DNA of 60,597 nucleotides from Roseovarius sp. THAF27 (GCF_009363655.1 NZ_CP045395.1:1-60597); one strand, 5' to 3'. Positions 34,122-43,681 are shown, counted from the stretch's first letter. The notes: generated by a model not told the origin, from the letters alone. Numbers and translations: made by a program.

Positions 34122-35399
34122 ATGACCAAGCGTGAGAAGTTTTCACCTGTGCCCACGGCGCCCAGGATGCCGGATGTGTCGCCGTTGCCCCGGCCCGGAT
34201 CCCCTGGTCCTGCAAAGCAGGCTGCCGAGGCGGTGCCGCCCTCCGGGTCGACCGCCCAGGCGCCGGATCAGGTCCCGCCGACTGTCGCGCGGGCGTTCAT
34301 GCGACCGCGCCATGCGCTTCTGATCCTCAGCTTTGTTCTGGTCGTGCTTGTCCCCACTGGCGTCTCGGGGTGGTACCTGTGGACCCTGGCCGCGGATCAA
34401 TATGTCTCTAAGGTGGGGTTTTCGGTGCGCCGCGAAGACAACAACTCCGCGATTGACCTGCTGGGTGGTCTGACCAGCTTTTCGGGATCCAGTTCGAGCG
34501 ATACCGACATCCTTTACGAGTTCATCCAGAGCCAGCGCCTTGTCGTCGATATCGACAAGGCGCTCGATCTGCGCAGGATATGGTCGAAACCCGAAGGCGA
34601 TCCGATCTTCTCGCTCGATCCGGACGCCTCGGTGGAGGATCTGGTTTCCTACTGGAACAATATGGTACGGCTGTCCTATGGCGCGGGCTCGGGGTTGCTG
34701 GAAGTGGAGGTGCGCGCCTTCGCCCCTGAGGACGCGACGAAGATTGCGGAGACCCTGTTCGACGAGAGCTCCGAGATGATCAACCAGCTCAGCGCGATCG
34801 CCCGGGCGGATGCCATCAGCTATGCCCGCGAGGAACTTGACGTGGCGCAGGAGCGGCTCAAGGAGGCGCGCGAGACCATCACCCGCTTCCGCAACGAAAA
34901 CCAGATCATCAACCCCGAGAGCGACCTGCAAAGCCAGGCAGGCCTTCTGGGTTCGCTACACGTCCAGCAGGCCGAGGCGTTGATTGAAATCGATATGCTG
35001 AACGATACCGCACGGGCGGGCGATCCGCGGCTGGAACAGGCCGAGCGTCGGCTGGCGGTGATCGAGAAGCGCATCGGCGCCGAACGTCAGAAACTCGGTT
35101 TCCAGGGGGCAGAGGTGGGTGACAACGCCTTTTCCGAGATCGTCGGGGAATACGAGCGCCTTACCCTAGACCGCCAGTTTGCCGAGAAGACCTATGTGGG
35201 CGCGCTGGCAGCCTATGATTCCGCCCAGGCCGAAGCGCGGCGCAAGACCCGCTATCTGGCCGCCTACATGGAGCCGACACAGGCGCAGACCGCGAAATAT
35301 CCCTCGCGTCCCACCCTTCTGATGCTGGTGGGGCTATTCCTCTTCCTGATCTGGTCGATCACGTCGTTGGTGATCTATTCGGTCAAGGACCGCCGCTGA
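34122..35399 (+). CDS. kpsE: Capsule polysaccharide export inner-membrane protein, KpsE/PCP type
   Basis: 425 residues from ATG 34122, with AAAGAAAAGG upstream. A proline-rich cytoplasmic N-terminus (about 1-60) is followed by a membrane segment (ALLILSFVLVVLVP, about 65-87), a periplasmic domain with a long coiled coil (about 220-330) and a second membrane segment near the C-terminus (LLMLVGLFLFLIWSITSLVI, about 398-420). This is the polysaccharide co-polymerase type 3 layout of KpsE/CtrB. It would bridge the ABC exporter to an outer-membrane channel of KpsD/Wza type, which is missing here. kpsT follows seven bases after the stop. Confidence 0.9.
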   Translation: MTKREKFSPVPTAPRMPDVSPLPRPGSPGPAKQAAEAVPPSGSTAQAPDQVPPTVARAFMRPRHALLILSFVLVVLVPTGVSGWYLWTLAADQYVSKVGFSVRREDNNSAIDLLGGLTSFSGSSSSDTDILYEFIQSQRLVVDIDKALDLRRIWSKPEGDPIFSLDPDASVEDLVSYWNNMVRLSYGAGSGLLEVEVRAFAPEDATKIAETLFDESSEMINQLSAIARADAISYAREELDVAQERLKEARETITRFRNENQIINPESDLQSQAGLLGSLHVQQAEALIEIDMLNDTARAGDPRLEQAERRLAVIEKRIGAERQKLGFQGAEVGDNAFSEIVGEYERLTLDRQFAEKTYVGALAAYDSAQAEARRKTRYLAAYMEPTQAQTAKYPSRPTLLMLVGLFLFLIWSITSLVIYSVKDRR

Positions 35400-35406
35400 G
35401 CGCGCA

Positions 35407-36069
35407 ATGATCAGGTTCGATAACCTTACAAAGATCTATGCGCTGGACGGCCGCCGCAAGATCGTGGCCGACCGCATAAATGTCGTGTTTCCCACCGGGC
35501 GCGCAGTGGCGCTGCTGGGCCGCAACGGGGCGGGCAAATCGACCCTGTTGCGGATCATTGCGGGGACAGAGGCCCCCTCCGAGGGACGGATCGTGTCGAG
35601 CGGCACGATTTCCTGGCCGGTGGGGTTCGCCGGATCCTTTCACCCCGAGTTGAGCGGGGCGCAGAATGCGCGTTTCGTGGGGCGGATCTACGGGGTGGAT
35701 ACCGATGCGCTGATCGATTTCGTCGAGGATTTCGCCGGCCTTGGCGTGCATTTCCACCTGCCGTTCCGCACCTATTCCTCGGGGATGCGGTCGCGGCTTG
35801 CCTTCGGGGTGTCCATGGGGATCGGCTTCGACACCTATCTGGTCGACGAGATCACCGCGGTCGGAGATGCCGAATTCCGCAAGAAGAGCGACCGCGTCTT
35901 CAAGGCGCGGCTGCGCTCTGCCGGGGCGGTGATGGTGACCCATTCGATGGCCCAGGTTCGGACCCTGTGCGATGCCGCCGCGGTGCTCGAAGAGGGCGGA
36001 CTCACCTACTACGACGACATCGAGGCGGCCATCGCCCATCACAACCGCAACATGGCCGGCGGCGGCTGA
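35407..36069 (+). CDS. kpsT: Capsule polysaccharide ABC transporter ATP-binding protein
   Basis: 220 residues, an ABC ATPase of the KpsT group. Walker A is GRNGAGKST (38-46), the degenerate signature is YSSGMRSRLAFG (about 123) and Walker B is TYLVDEITAVGD (about 143). The ISWPVGFAGSFHPELSGAQN segment is typical of capsule and O-antigen exporters. There is no C-terminal glycan-binding domain as in Wzt, so export would not depend on a capping signal recognised by the ATPase. It powers KpsM. It is followed at once by the second parS-like palindrome. Confidence 0.92.
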   Translation: MIRFDNLTKIYALDGRRKIVADRINVVFPTGRAVALLGRNGAGKSTLLRIIAGTEAPSEGRIVSSGTISWPVGFAGSFHPELSGAQNARFVGRIYGVDTDALIDFVEDFAGLGVHFHLPFRTYSSGMRSRLAFGVSMGIGFDTYLVDEITAVGDAEFRKKSDRVFKARLRSAGAVMVTHSMAQVRTLCDAAAVLEEGGLTYYDDIEAAIAHHNRNMAGGG

Positions 36070-36413
36070 TCGGGGAGCGTGTTTCGCGCGCGAAACACCA
36101 CGTATTGTCCGCGACCGCCGGAGGAGAGGCGGCTCGGCTAGAGTGTCAGCCTTCCACCGACCGAAAGAAGCTCGGGTCCTCGTTTGCCAGTGCGGCATCG
36201 CAACCTTGCTCACAGGCGAGCGGACCTGATCTGCACGACACGGCCGTGCTGCAATAAGGCGATACTTTGTTGATCCGGATCAAAAACTTGTTACAGTCCT
36301 GCGCACTAATGCACTTGTATCGCCAAAGCGAACTTTGTGAACAATGTAACGCGTAACTTTCCGGAGCTGGGCGCTTCGGAGCAGATAAATGATAAACGAG
36401 GGTCGTACATTAA
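36070..36413. other. Intergenic region with second parS and RTX gene promoter
   Basis: 344 bp after kpsT. It begins with the parS-like palindrome (36079-36098). The rest becomes AT-richer (36230-36400) and should contain the promoter of the 1100-residue RTX gene. No gene was recognised. Confidence 0.5.
36079..36098. other. parS: Second parS-like palindrome
   Basis: A 20-bp perfect palindrome with the core GTTTCGCGCGCGAAAC, identical to the core next to parB. It lies 6.6 kb from the first copy, directly after kpsT. It is probably an additional ParB-binding site. Confidence 0.7.
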
Positions 36414-39400
36414 ATGCCTGCCAACATCACCTTTTCCGGAACCACCAATGCATTTTTCGAAGACGCTTTTGCCGACGCTGATGTCGCTTCGCTGACGGCG
36501 ACGCAAATTGACGTTATTGACCAGACCTCGGGATTCACCACGACGCTCATCGGTTCGAATTTCCAGTCGGGACCCGGCGGCGATCCGACCGGCACGCTGA
36601 ACAGCATGACGATCAGGGACAACTCAGGAAATCTCGTCCTGTCGATTGCAGGGGTATCATGGAACCTGACGACCTTTATCGCGGCAATTGAGGACCAGAT
36701 CGAAAATGACGGGGATGGCGGTGTCCTGGAAGGGCTGCTGAACCTGCAGCCGATCAACCTGGATGCGTCGGGTTCGGAAATCGGGGCTGAGTTTCTGTTC
36801 GATGGCGTCTCGCAGCCGGTCACGATTCTGGGCAGCGCCAACGAGGATTTTCTGGGCGGCGGTCACGGCAATGACCAGATCAACCCCGGTGCCGCACCGC
36901 AATTCGAGGGCGACGCGATCGTTGGCAGCGGCGGCAACGACACGATCGACCTGTCGGGATCCAGCGCCCAGACCTATGTCGACCTCACCTACGAAGAGAT
37001 TGCAGGGCCCGTCAGCGTCAACCTCGACGGAAACGCGAACACGATGAGCGTGGTCAAGACGGGTCTTGGCACGGATACGGTCCTGTCGGTGAACAATGCC
37101 CTCCAGGAAGGTCTGAGCCTGTACGGCACCGGACAGAACGACACCTTCAACTTGACGGCGGGGTCGGCCCCGAACGCCTTTCTGCAGGCCGCTGGCATGG
37201 GCGGCAACGATATCTTCAACCTGACGTTGAGTGAGGGCAGCACCACGCGGCTCAACTACAGGGGCGGCTACGCGGACGGGCCATCCCAAGGGGTCACCGC
37301 GAACCTCGCCACCGGGGTGGTCAGCAACGACGGCTTCGGTGGCACCGACATGATCAACATCCTCGGCGGTACCGGCACGTTCGATTTCCGCGGCACCGAC
37401 TTTGCCGACAATATCCTGGGATCCGCGCGCAGCGAACGCTTCATCCTCGAGCAGGGCAACGACACCGTGGACGGCGGTGGCAACTTCGATACCCTGCGCT
37501 ATGACCGCGGCGGCGTCGGCGCGGTCAACGTCGATCTGCCGGGCGGCGTGGTCACCGGCACCTGGGACGGCAATGCCTTTACCCATACCGTCTCGAATAT
37601 CGAACAATTCCGCGGCTCGCGGGACGGCAACGACTTCATGCTGGGCGACGGCGGCGACAATCTCTTCGACGCCTACAACGGCAACGACACGCTGGTCGGC
37701 AGTGCCGGCAACGACACGCTGCGCGGCCGCGACGGCAACGACAGCCTGGTGGGCGGTGCGGATGACGACCGGCTCGAGGGCGGCGAAGGCAACGACACGC
37801 TGATCGGCGGCGCGGGCAGCGACCAGCTGCGCGGCGGCAACGGAAACGACTTTCTTGATCCCGGGTCGAACACCGATTTCGACGACATCGACGCCGGCGC
37901 CGGGGTCGACACGATCCAGACCGCATCGCTGGGCGCGACCTCGTTCCTGAACGTGGCGCATTACAGCCTGAGCGACTCCGGCATCCCGCAGGTGATCACC
38001 GTCAACGCCACCGGCAACGCCACGATCGACAAGGGGTTCCAGGGCACCACGACGATCCTGAATGCCGAAATTCCCATGCTGGGCTACGGCCTTGGCATCG
38101 TCGGCTCGAACACCGGCGACATCTTCGACCTCGACGTCAGCGATGGCGGCTATCTCGAGGTGACCGGCGGCCGCGGCGACGACACCTTCGACCTGTCCGT
38201 CTCGACCGGAGAGGTGAAATTCCTGTTCCAGCGCGACGCCAACGGGGCGGAGGCGACCCAGGGCGCGGTCGTCAACCTGACCAGCGGGCTGGTCAGCAAC
38301 GATGGCTTCGGCGGCACCGACACGATCACCGGTGGCGACCAGGTCGATTACCTGCAGGTGCGCGGCACCGCCTTCGCCGACATCCTGGCCGGATCCAACG
38401 GGGCCGACAGCTTCGACCTGCGTGACGGCGGCAACGACACCGTCGACGGGGGCGCCGGCGACCGCGACCAGATCCGCTATCACCGTCTGGATACCGGGGT
38501 GATGGTCGATCTGAGCGCCGGCACCGCCACGGCGGAGGGGCAGGACGGCTTCACCCACAGCCTGGCGAACATCGAATGGGTCCAGGGCTCGAATTTCGAC
38601 GACCAGATCTTCGGCGACCTCGGCGACAACCGCCTGCGGGGCCAGGACGGCGACGACGCGCTCTGGGGCGACGGGCTGGACATCGGCGCCGTGCGCGAGG
38701 TCTCGTCGCAGGTCTACCGGCTCTATGACGCGCTGCTGGACCGGGCGCCGGATTACGTCAGCCACGGGCTCTGGACGCAGTGGATCGTCGACGGCAGCTT
38801 CTCGCTGGAAGAGGTCTCCGCGGGCTTCGTGAACTCCGCCGAATTCCAGCGCGTCTACGGCGGCGTGGACAACAGCGAATTCGTGGGACTGCTGTTCCAG
38901 AACGTGCTGGAGCGCGAGCCCGGCGCGGGCGCGCAGGGCTTCGTCGATGCGCTCGACAACGGCTCGCTGACGCGCCAGGAGGTGGCGCTACAATTCTCCG
39001 AGACGCAGGAATTCGTCAACCTGACTGCCAGCGCGGCCAATGCGTTCATCGACAAGGCCTCGAACGCGATCTGGATCGACGACGTCTACCGGCTCTACCA
39101 GGCGACGCTGGACCGGGCGCCGGACGAGGCCGGCCTGAAGGGCTGGGCCGAGATCCTCGGCAACGGGCAGAGCTTCCAGTCCGTGGTGTCGGGTTTCACG
39201 AATTCCTCGGAATTCCAGACCCGCTACGGCACCACCACGGACGAGGAGTTCGTCACGCTGCTCTACAACAACGTGCTGGACCGGGCGCCCTCGAACGCCG
39301 AACGGCAGGGCTGGATCGACCTGATCGACGGCGGTCTGAGCCGCGAAGAGGTCGTCACCGGCTTCTCGCAGAGCAACGAGTTCATCAACGGCACCTATCC

Positions 39401-39716
39401 GGACCTGATATCCTACGTGCGCAATCTGGGGGTCCAGGATCAACTCGAAGGCGGCAGCGGCGACAACGCCCTGGTGGGCGGCATGCTGTCGGATCGCTTC
39501 GTCTTCTCGGAGCAGGACGACGGAACCCACGAGGTCCTGGACATGGAAGTCTGGGATGTCCTGTCTTTCGAAGGCTTCGGCTACACCAGCGCCGCGGATG
39601 TCCGTGGGCGGATGAGCCAGGTGGACGAGGATGTCGTCTTTGCCGACCAGGGAGTCACTGTCGTCATCAACAATACGCTCGCAGCCAACATCAGTGACGA
39701 CATGATCAGTTTCTAG
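36414..39716 (+). CDS. RTX protein with tandem DUF4214 domains, type I secreted
   Basis: 1100 residues. A roughly 130-residue N-terminal region of unknown fold is followed by two similar beta-rich blocks (about 135-400 and 520-760) that share SNDGFGGTDxI and RGTxFADxxxGS motifs and are interrupted by RTX runs (about 410-485: GNDTLVGSAGNDTLRGRDGN). From about 765 come four DUF4214 half-units (VYRLYDALLDRAPDY; FQNVLEREPGA; VYRLYQATLDRAPDE; LYNNVLDRAPSN). A closing module (ALVGGMLSDRFVF …) ends SDDMISF. There is no Sec signal. It looks like a large adhesin or matrix protein exported by the plasmid's PrtD-type system. ATG 36414 has only a weak, distant GAGGG. Confidence 0.85.
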   Translation: MPANITFSGTTNAFFEDAFADADVASLTATQIDVIDQTSGFTTTLIGSNFQSGPGGDPTGTLNSMTIRDNSGNLVLSIAGVSWNLTTFIAAIEDQIENDGDGGVLEGLLNLQPINLDASGSEIGAEFLFDGVSQPVTILGSANEDFLGGGHGNDQINPGAAPQFEGDAIVGSGGNDTIDLSGSSAQTYVDLTYEEIAGPVSVNLDGNANTMSVVKTGLGTDTVLSVNNALQEGLSLYGTGQNDTFNLTAGSAPNAFLQAAGMGGNDIFNLTLSEGSTTRLNYRGGYADGPSQGVTANLATGVVSNDGFGGTDMINILGGTGTFDFRGTDFADNILGSARSERFILEQGNDTVDGGGNFDTLRYDRGGVGAVNVDLPGGVVTGTWDGNAFTHTVSNIEQFRGSRDGNDFMLGDGGDNLFDAYNGNDTLVGSAGNDTLRGRDGNDSLVGGADDDRLEGGEGNDTLIGGAGSDQLRGGNGNDFLDPGSNTDFDDIDAGAGVDTIQTASLGATSFLNVAHYSLSDSGIPQVITVNATGNATIDKGFQGTTTILNAEIPMLGYGLGIVGSNTGDIFDLDVSDGGYLEVTGGRGDDTFDLSVSTGEVKFLFQRDANGAEATQGAVVNLTSGLVSNDGFGGTDTITGGDQVDYLQVRGTAFADILAGSNGADSFDLRDGGNDTVDGGAGDRDQIRYHRLDTGVMVDLSAGTATAEGQDGFTHSLANIEWVQGSNFDDQIFGDLGDNRLRGQDGDDALWGDGLDIGAVREVSSQVYRLYDALLDRAPDYVSHGLWTQWIVDGSFSLEEVSAGFVNSAEFQRVYGGVDNSEFVGLLFQNVLEREPGAGAQGFVDALDNGSLTRQEVALQFSETQEFVNLTASAANAFIDKASNAIWIDDVYRLYQATLDRAPDEAGLKGWAEILGNGQSFQSVVSGFTNSSEFQTRYGTTTDEEFVTLLYNNVLDRAPSNAERQGWIDLIDGGLSREEVVTGFSQSNEFINGTYPDLISYVRNLGVQDQLEGGSGDNALVGGMLSDRFVFSEQDDGTHEVLDMEVWDVLSFEGFGYTSAADVRGRMSQVDEDVVFADQGVTVVINNTLAANISDDMISF

Positions 39717-40008
39717 GCTCTGAAAGCCGCTGGACATGCGGGACTGATGGGTCCTGCGTCCGGGCGCGGCTGCGGCATCCGGTGGATCGGATCGCGAAGA
39801 CATCGTGCCGCGGCGCCTTTGAAAAAATATCGGATCAGGCCTGTCCCGGCAGGTGCGCCTCGTCGGGGAAGGGTTCCGTCGGGGCCCCGATGCCGGGTGG
39901 CTCCTGCGTCACCGGGGGTGCGGTAAAGGCTGAAACCGTCCCGGAGGGCCTTGCACCGGCAACCGTGTCAGAGACATAGGTAGAAGACACAGGACAAGGG
40001 GACGTTCA

Positions 40009-41415
40009 ATGGCACCGAAATTTGGAACCAGCGGCCTGCGCGGGCTCGTATCGGAGCTTTCGGAGGATCTGGTGCGCCGCTACGTGCGGGCCTTCATCGC
40101 GGCTTGTCCGCAGGGCCGGGCCGTGCATGTGGGATGGGATCTGCGCCCCTCTTCCCCCGCCATCGCGGATGCGGTGATCGCGGCCATCCGGGCCGCAGGC
40201 CTGACGGCCGTCAGCCACGGCGCCGTGCCGACACCGGCTCTTGCGATGACCTGCATGGCGGCAGGGGACGGGGCGGTGATGATCACCGGCAGCCATATTC
40301 CCGCGGATCGCAACGGGCTGAAGTTCTATGTTCCGGACGGCGAGATTTCGAAGGACCACGAAACGGCGATCGTCGCGGCCTTGGAGGTGGAGGACCGCGA
40401 TGCGCCTGGCAGGGGCGACCTGCGACAGAGTACACAGGTCCTGCCGGACTATGTCGACCGCTACCTGCGGGCGTTCGGGCCGGAGGCCCTGAGCGGGCTG
40501 CGCATAGGCGTTTACGAGCACAGTTCGGTTGCGCGCGATGTCATGACGCAGATCATGCGCGGACTGGGGGCGCGGACGGTGTCGCTGGCCCGCTCGGATG
40601 TGTTCATCCCCGTCGATACCGAAGCGGTCGATCCCGACACACGCCTTCTGCTGGCGGGCTGGGCCCGCGACCATGGGCTCGATGCGATCGTCTCGACGGA
40701 TGGCGACGGGGACCGCCCGATGCTGGCGGGGTCGGACGGTGCCTTGCTTCAGGGGGATGTGCTCGGACCGGTCACCGCGCGTCTGCTGGGGGCCGATACG
40801 CTCGTGACGCCGGTGTCCTCCAATACGCTTGTGGACCGGATGGAAGAGTTCGACACCATCGTCCGCACCCGCATCGGGTCGCCCTTCGTCATTTCGGCGA
40901 TGGAGCAGATGCTTGCGCAGGACCCGGCTTGCAAGGTCGTGGGATATGAGGCCAACGGAGGTTTCCTGCTGGGCTTTACGGCGCAGGCCGGTACGGGCAC
41001 CCTGAAACCGCTGATGACCCGCGACAGCCTGCTGCCCCTCGTTGCACCGCTGGCCGCCGCGCGCGCGGCGGGGCAGGACCTGCGCGCGCTGGCGGCCGAT
41101 CTGCCGGCCCGGTTCACAGCCTCTGACCGGGTCCAGGGCATCGCGTCCGATCGCTCGGCGGCCCTGATCGCCGCGCTGAGCGGTGACAAGGCGGCGCGGG
41201 CCGGGTTCTTCGAAGGGGTCGGCGCGGAGCAATCGGTGGACCTGACGGACGGTCTGCGCGTCCGTTTCGCCCAGGACGAGATCGTGCATCTGCGGGGGTC
41301 GGGAAATGCCCCTGAATGCCGCTGCTACGCGGAAGCTTCCGATGCACGACGCGCACAGGAACTGCTGGACATCCATCTGACCAGCCTGAAGGCCGCCTTT
41401 GCCCCGCAGCCGTGA
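40009..41415 (+). CDS. manB: Phosphomannomutase
   Basis: 468 residues of the alpha-D-phosphohexomutase family. FGTSGLRGLV is at 5-14. The phosphoserine loop ITGSHIPADRNGLKF (about 92-106) has the SHIPxDRNG form typical of the CpsG-like mannomutase branch. Metal-binding is STDGDGDRP (about 230-238) and the C-terminal phosphate-binding loop is RGSGNAPECRCYAE. It interconverts mannose-6-phosphate and mannose-1-phosphate, feeding ManC. A weak terminator-like hairpin follows it. Its position between RTX genes, far from manC, shows that the glycan pathway is scattered over the plasmid. Confidence 0.9.
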   Translation: MAPKFGTSGLRGLVSELSEDLVRRYVRAFIAACPQGRAVHVGWDLRPSSPAIADAVIAAIRAAGLTAVSHGAVPTPALAMTCMAAGDGAVMITGSHIPADRNGLKFYVPDGEISKDHETAIVAALEVEDRDAPGRGDLRQSTQVLPDYVDRYLRAFGPEALSGLRIGVYEHSSVARDVMTQIMRGLGARTVSLARSDVFIPVDTEAVDPDTRLLLAGWARDHGLDAIVSTDGDGDRPMLAGSDGALLQGDVLGPVTARLLGADTLVTPVSSNTLVDRMEEFDTIVRTRIGSPFVISAMEQMLAQDPACKVVGYEANGGFLLGFTAQAGTGTLKPLMTRDSLLPLVAPLAAARAAGQDLRALAADLPARFTASDRVQGIASDRSAALIAALSGDKAARAGFFEGVGAEQSVDLTDGLRVRFAQDEIVHLRGSGNAPECRCYAEASDARRAQELLDIHLTSLKAAFAPQP

Positions 41416-41485
41416 GCGGGCGGGCTTTCCGACCGGTTGCAACAGGTGAAATACCCATCTAAGTGTGACGGCCGCTACACTGTCC

Positions 41486-41510
41486 GCCCCCTTCATGGGG
41501 GTGCTTTTCT
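41486..41510 (+). terminator. Possible terminator after manB
   Basis: CCCCC-TTCAT-GGGGG stem-loop followed by TGCTTTTCT, about 70 bp after the manB stop and 55 bp before kdsD. The stem is only 5 bp, so termination may be partial. Confidence 0.4.
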
Positions 41511-41565
41511 GGCGCGCTCCCCCCGAGGGCGGGCGGACGGAGCTACATACCGGAAGTGACCCAAG

Positions 41566-42528
41566 ATGCATGAACCTGCTGCGCCCAGTGCCGATGTCGC
41601 CCGCCGCGTCCTGATGATCGAAGCCGATGCCCTGGCCTATCTCGCGGATCATCTGCCGCCGGATTTCCAGGCCGTCATCGACAAGGTGATCGACTGCAAG
41701 GGGCGGGTGATCGTGTCGGGCATCGGCAAGTCCGGGCATATCGGGCGCAAGCTGGCCGCGACGCTTGCCTCGACCGGCACGCCGTCGTATTTCGTGCACG
41801 CGACCGAGGCCAGCCATGGCGATCTGGGCATGATCGGATCGGACGACGTCTGCATCCTGATCTCGAATTCTGGCGAGACGACGGAGCTGCGCGATATCGT
41901 CTATCACACGCAGCGGTTCTGGATCCCGATGATCGGGATCTCCTCCAATCCCGACAGCACCCTGATGCGGGCGGCCGATTTCCGGCTGACCCTGCCGAAG
42001 CTGCCCGAGGCCTGTTCTATCGGGATGGCGCCGACGACCTCGACCACGCTGACGCTGGCCCTTGGCGATGCATTGGCCGTGGCGCTGATGGAGCAGCGCG
42101 GCTTCGTCGCCGAGGATTTCGGCATCTATCACCCGGGCGGCAAGCTGGGCGCGCAGATGCGCAGCGTGTCCGACCTGATGCATGGCGGCGACGCCATTCC
42201 CGTGCTGGACGAGACCGCACCGATGCCGGAGGTCCTGTTGGCCATGACCTCCAAGGGTTTCGGTGTCGGTGTTTTGATGAAGGACGGCAGGGTCAGCGGC
42301 ATCATCACGGATGGTGATCTGAGGCGCAACATGGAGGGCCTGATGGAGCGCAGGGCATTGGATATCGCCAATCCCGATCCGCTGACCCTGGCGCCGGACT
42401 GCCGCGCGCCCGAGGCGCTTGCGCTGATGAACGCCCGGAAGGTGAATGTCGTCATCATCGTGGACGCGGCCAAAGTGCCCCTGGGCGTCCTGCACATCCA
42501 CGACCTGCTGCGGGCGGGCGTGGTCTGA
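41566..42528 (+). CDS. kdsD: Arabinose-5-phosphate isomerase (KdsD/KpsF/GutQ)
   Basis: 320 residues: an N-terminal SIS sugar-isomerase domain (VIVSGIGKSGHIGRKLAATL; FVHATEASHGDLGMI; LISNSGETTELRDIV) followed by two CBS domains (about 205-320, including VSGIITDGDLRR). It converts ribulose-5-phosphate to arabinose-5-phosphate, the first committed precursor of Kdo. In group 2 capsule loci this gene is called kpsF. With KdsA and KdsB on the same plasmid it provides three of the four Kdo activation steps; only the phosphatase KdsC is missing. Confidence 0.92.
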   Translation: MHEPAAPSADVARRVLMIEADALAYLADHLPPDFQAVIDKVIDCKGRVIVSGIGKSGHIGRKLAATLASTGTPSYFVHATEASHGDLGMIGSDDVCILISNSGETTELRDIVYHTQRFWIPMIGISSNPDSTLMRAADFRLTLPKLPEACSIGMAPTTSTTLTLALGDALAVALMEQRGFVAEDFGIYHPGGKLGAQMRSVSDLMHGGDAIPVLDETAPMPEVLLAMTSKGFGVGVLMKDGRVSGIITDGDLRRNMEGLMERRALDIANPDPLTLAPDCRAPEALALMNARKVNVVIIVDAAKVPLGVLHIHDLLRAGVV

Positions 42529-42546
42529 GCGCATGCCCCGCGCCGC

Positions 42547-43476
42547 TCAGACCCGCCCCAGGGCCGCGGCGAGATAGAGCATCGCGGTGGTCCGCCGTGT
42601 CTGGCGGTGCAGCCCCGCCCGGGCGAAGGCGAGCACCCGCCGCAGGGTATGGCCGCGCGGCACGGCGCGCACCGCCGCCAGCCGGGACCGCGCGTCCGGG
42701 GTGAGGAGGGCGTCGCAGGCCTCCAGCGCCGTCATGTTCGCGTCCAACCAGTCGCCGTAGCGCCGGTCCAGGACCATCCGCATCCGTCTCAGGGTCGCGG
42801 CCATGCCGTGATGGGCGCCCATCACGTTGTCGCCGTGCTGGCGGTAGAGCACGGCAGGCTCTGTGTCGATCGCGACCGTGCCGCCGGCCCCCGAGATCAG
42901 TTGGTAGAGCCACCAGTCGTGATAGGGCAGTGCCGCGGCGGGCACCCCGGCCCGGCGCGCCAGCGCCAGCGCGTCGTCGTTCAGCACCATGGTATACCCG
43001 CTGACGATGTTCTGCGTCAGCGCATTGGCAAAACTCGGGGCCCGCCGGGGCAGGGGGGATTTGCCAATCGGTTGCAGGGCCGCGTCCACGTAATGGCTTT
43101 GTGCGCCGTAAAGCGTCACGGGGGCCGCCGCCGACAGCGCCGCTGCCGCGCGCTCGAGCTTGTGCGGCAGCCAGATGTCGTCCTGGTCCGACAGCGCCAC
43201 GGGGCCGGGGGGAAGATCCGGATGGCACAGCAGCGACAGAAAGTTCCGGGTCGCTCCCTGCCCGGGCCCCGTGATGATCCGCACCGTCCGGTCCGGCCCG
43301 GCCTCGGCGCGGAAAGCCTCGATCAGGGCGCGTGTGGCATCGCGCGACCCGTCATCGCTGACCCACAGGTCCCAGGCCTTGTAGGTCTGTGCGAGGTAGC
43401 TCTCCAACTGCGCGGGCAGATGCCGTTCGCCCTGATAGGTGCAAAGCAGGATGGTAAAGCGCTGGCGGTCGGGCAT
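42547..43476 (-). CDS. Glycosyltransferase family 2
   Basis: 309 residues from ATG 43476 (MPDRQRFTILLCTYQGERHL), a GT-A enzyme. WVSDDGSRD carries the first nucleotide-binding aspartates and LSDQDDIWLPHKLERA the DxD-type motif. PYHDWWLYQLISGAGG is typical of rhamnosyltransferase-like GT2 proteins. The donor could be a rhamnose nucleotide, which would be affected by the broken rml operon, but this is inference. It converges with kdsD, 18 bp away. The longer upstream open frame has no family match. The ribosome-binding site is weak. Confidence 0.85.
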   Translation of the reverse strand: MPDRQRFTILLCTYQGERHLPAQLESYLAQTYKAWDLWVSDDGSRDATRALIEAFRAEAGPDRTVRIITGPGQGATRNFLSLLCHPDLPPGPVALSDQDDIWLPHKLERAAAALSAAAPVTLYGAQSHYVDAALQPIGKSPLPRRAPSFANALTQNIVSGYTMVLNDDALALARRAGVPAAALPYHDWWLYQLISGAGGTVAIDTEPAVLYRQHGDNVMGAHHGMAATLRRMRMVLDRRYGDWLDANMTALEACDALLTPDARSRLAAVRAVPRGHTLRRVLAFARAGLHRQTRRTTAMLYLAAALGRV

Positions 43477-43681
43477 GTGCGGATCACCGTTTGGGATCAA
43501 TGCTGAGCCGTGTGATGCCGCAGATGCCCCGCCCCCGCAAGGGTGAGGCGCTCGGGATGGGTCCGATTTGAACCGCATTCTCGTCATGTTCCCAGATTTG
43601 GACAAGAATCCTGCCCGCTCCCGACAAGCCCGATGTCCAGTCTGCCCCCGGCGGTGAGACTGAGAATGGGCAGCAAGCGAA

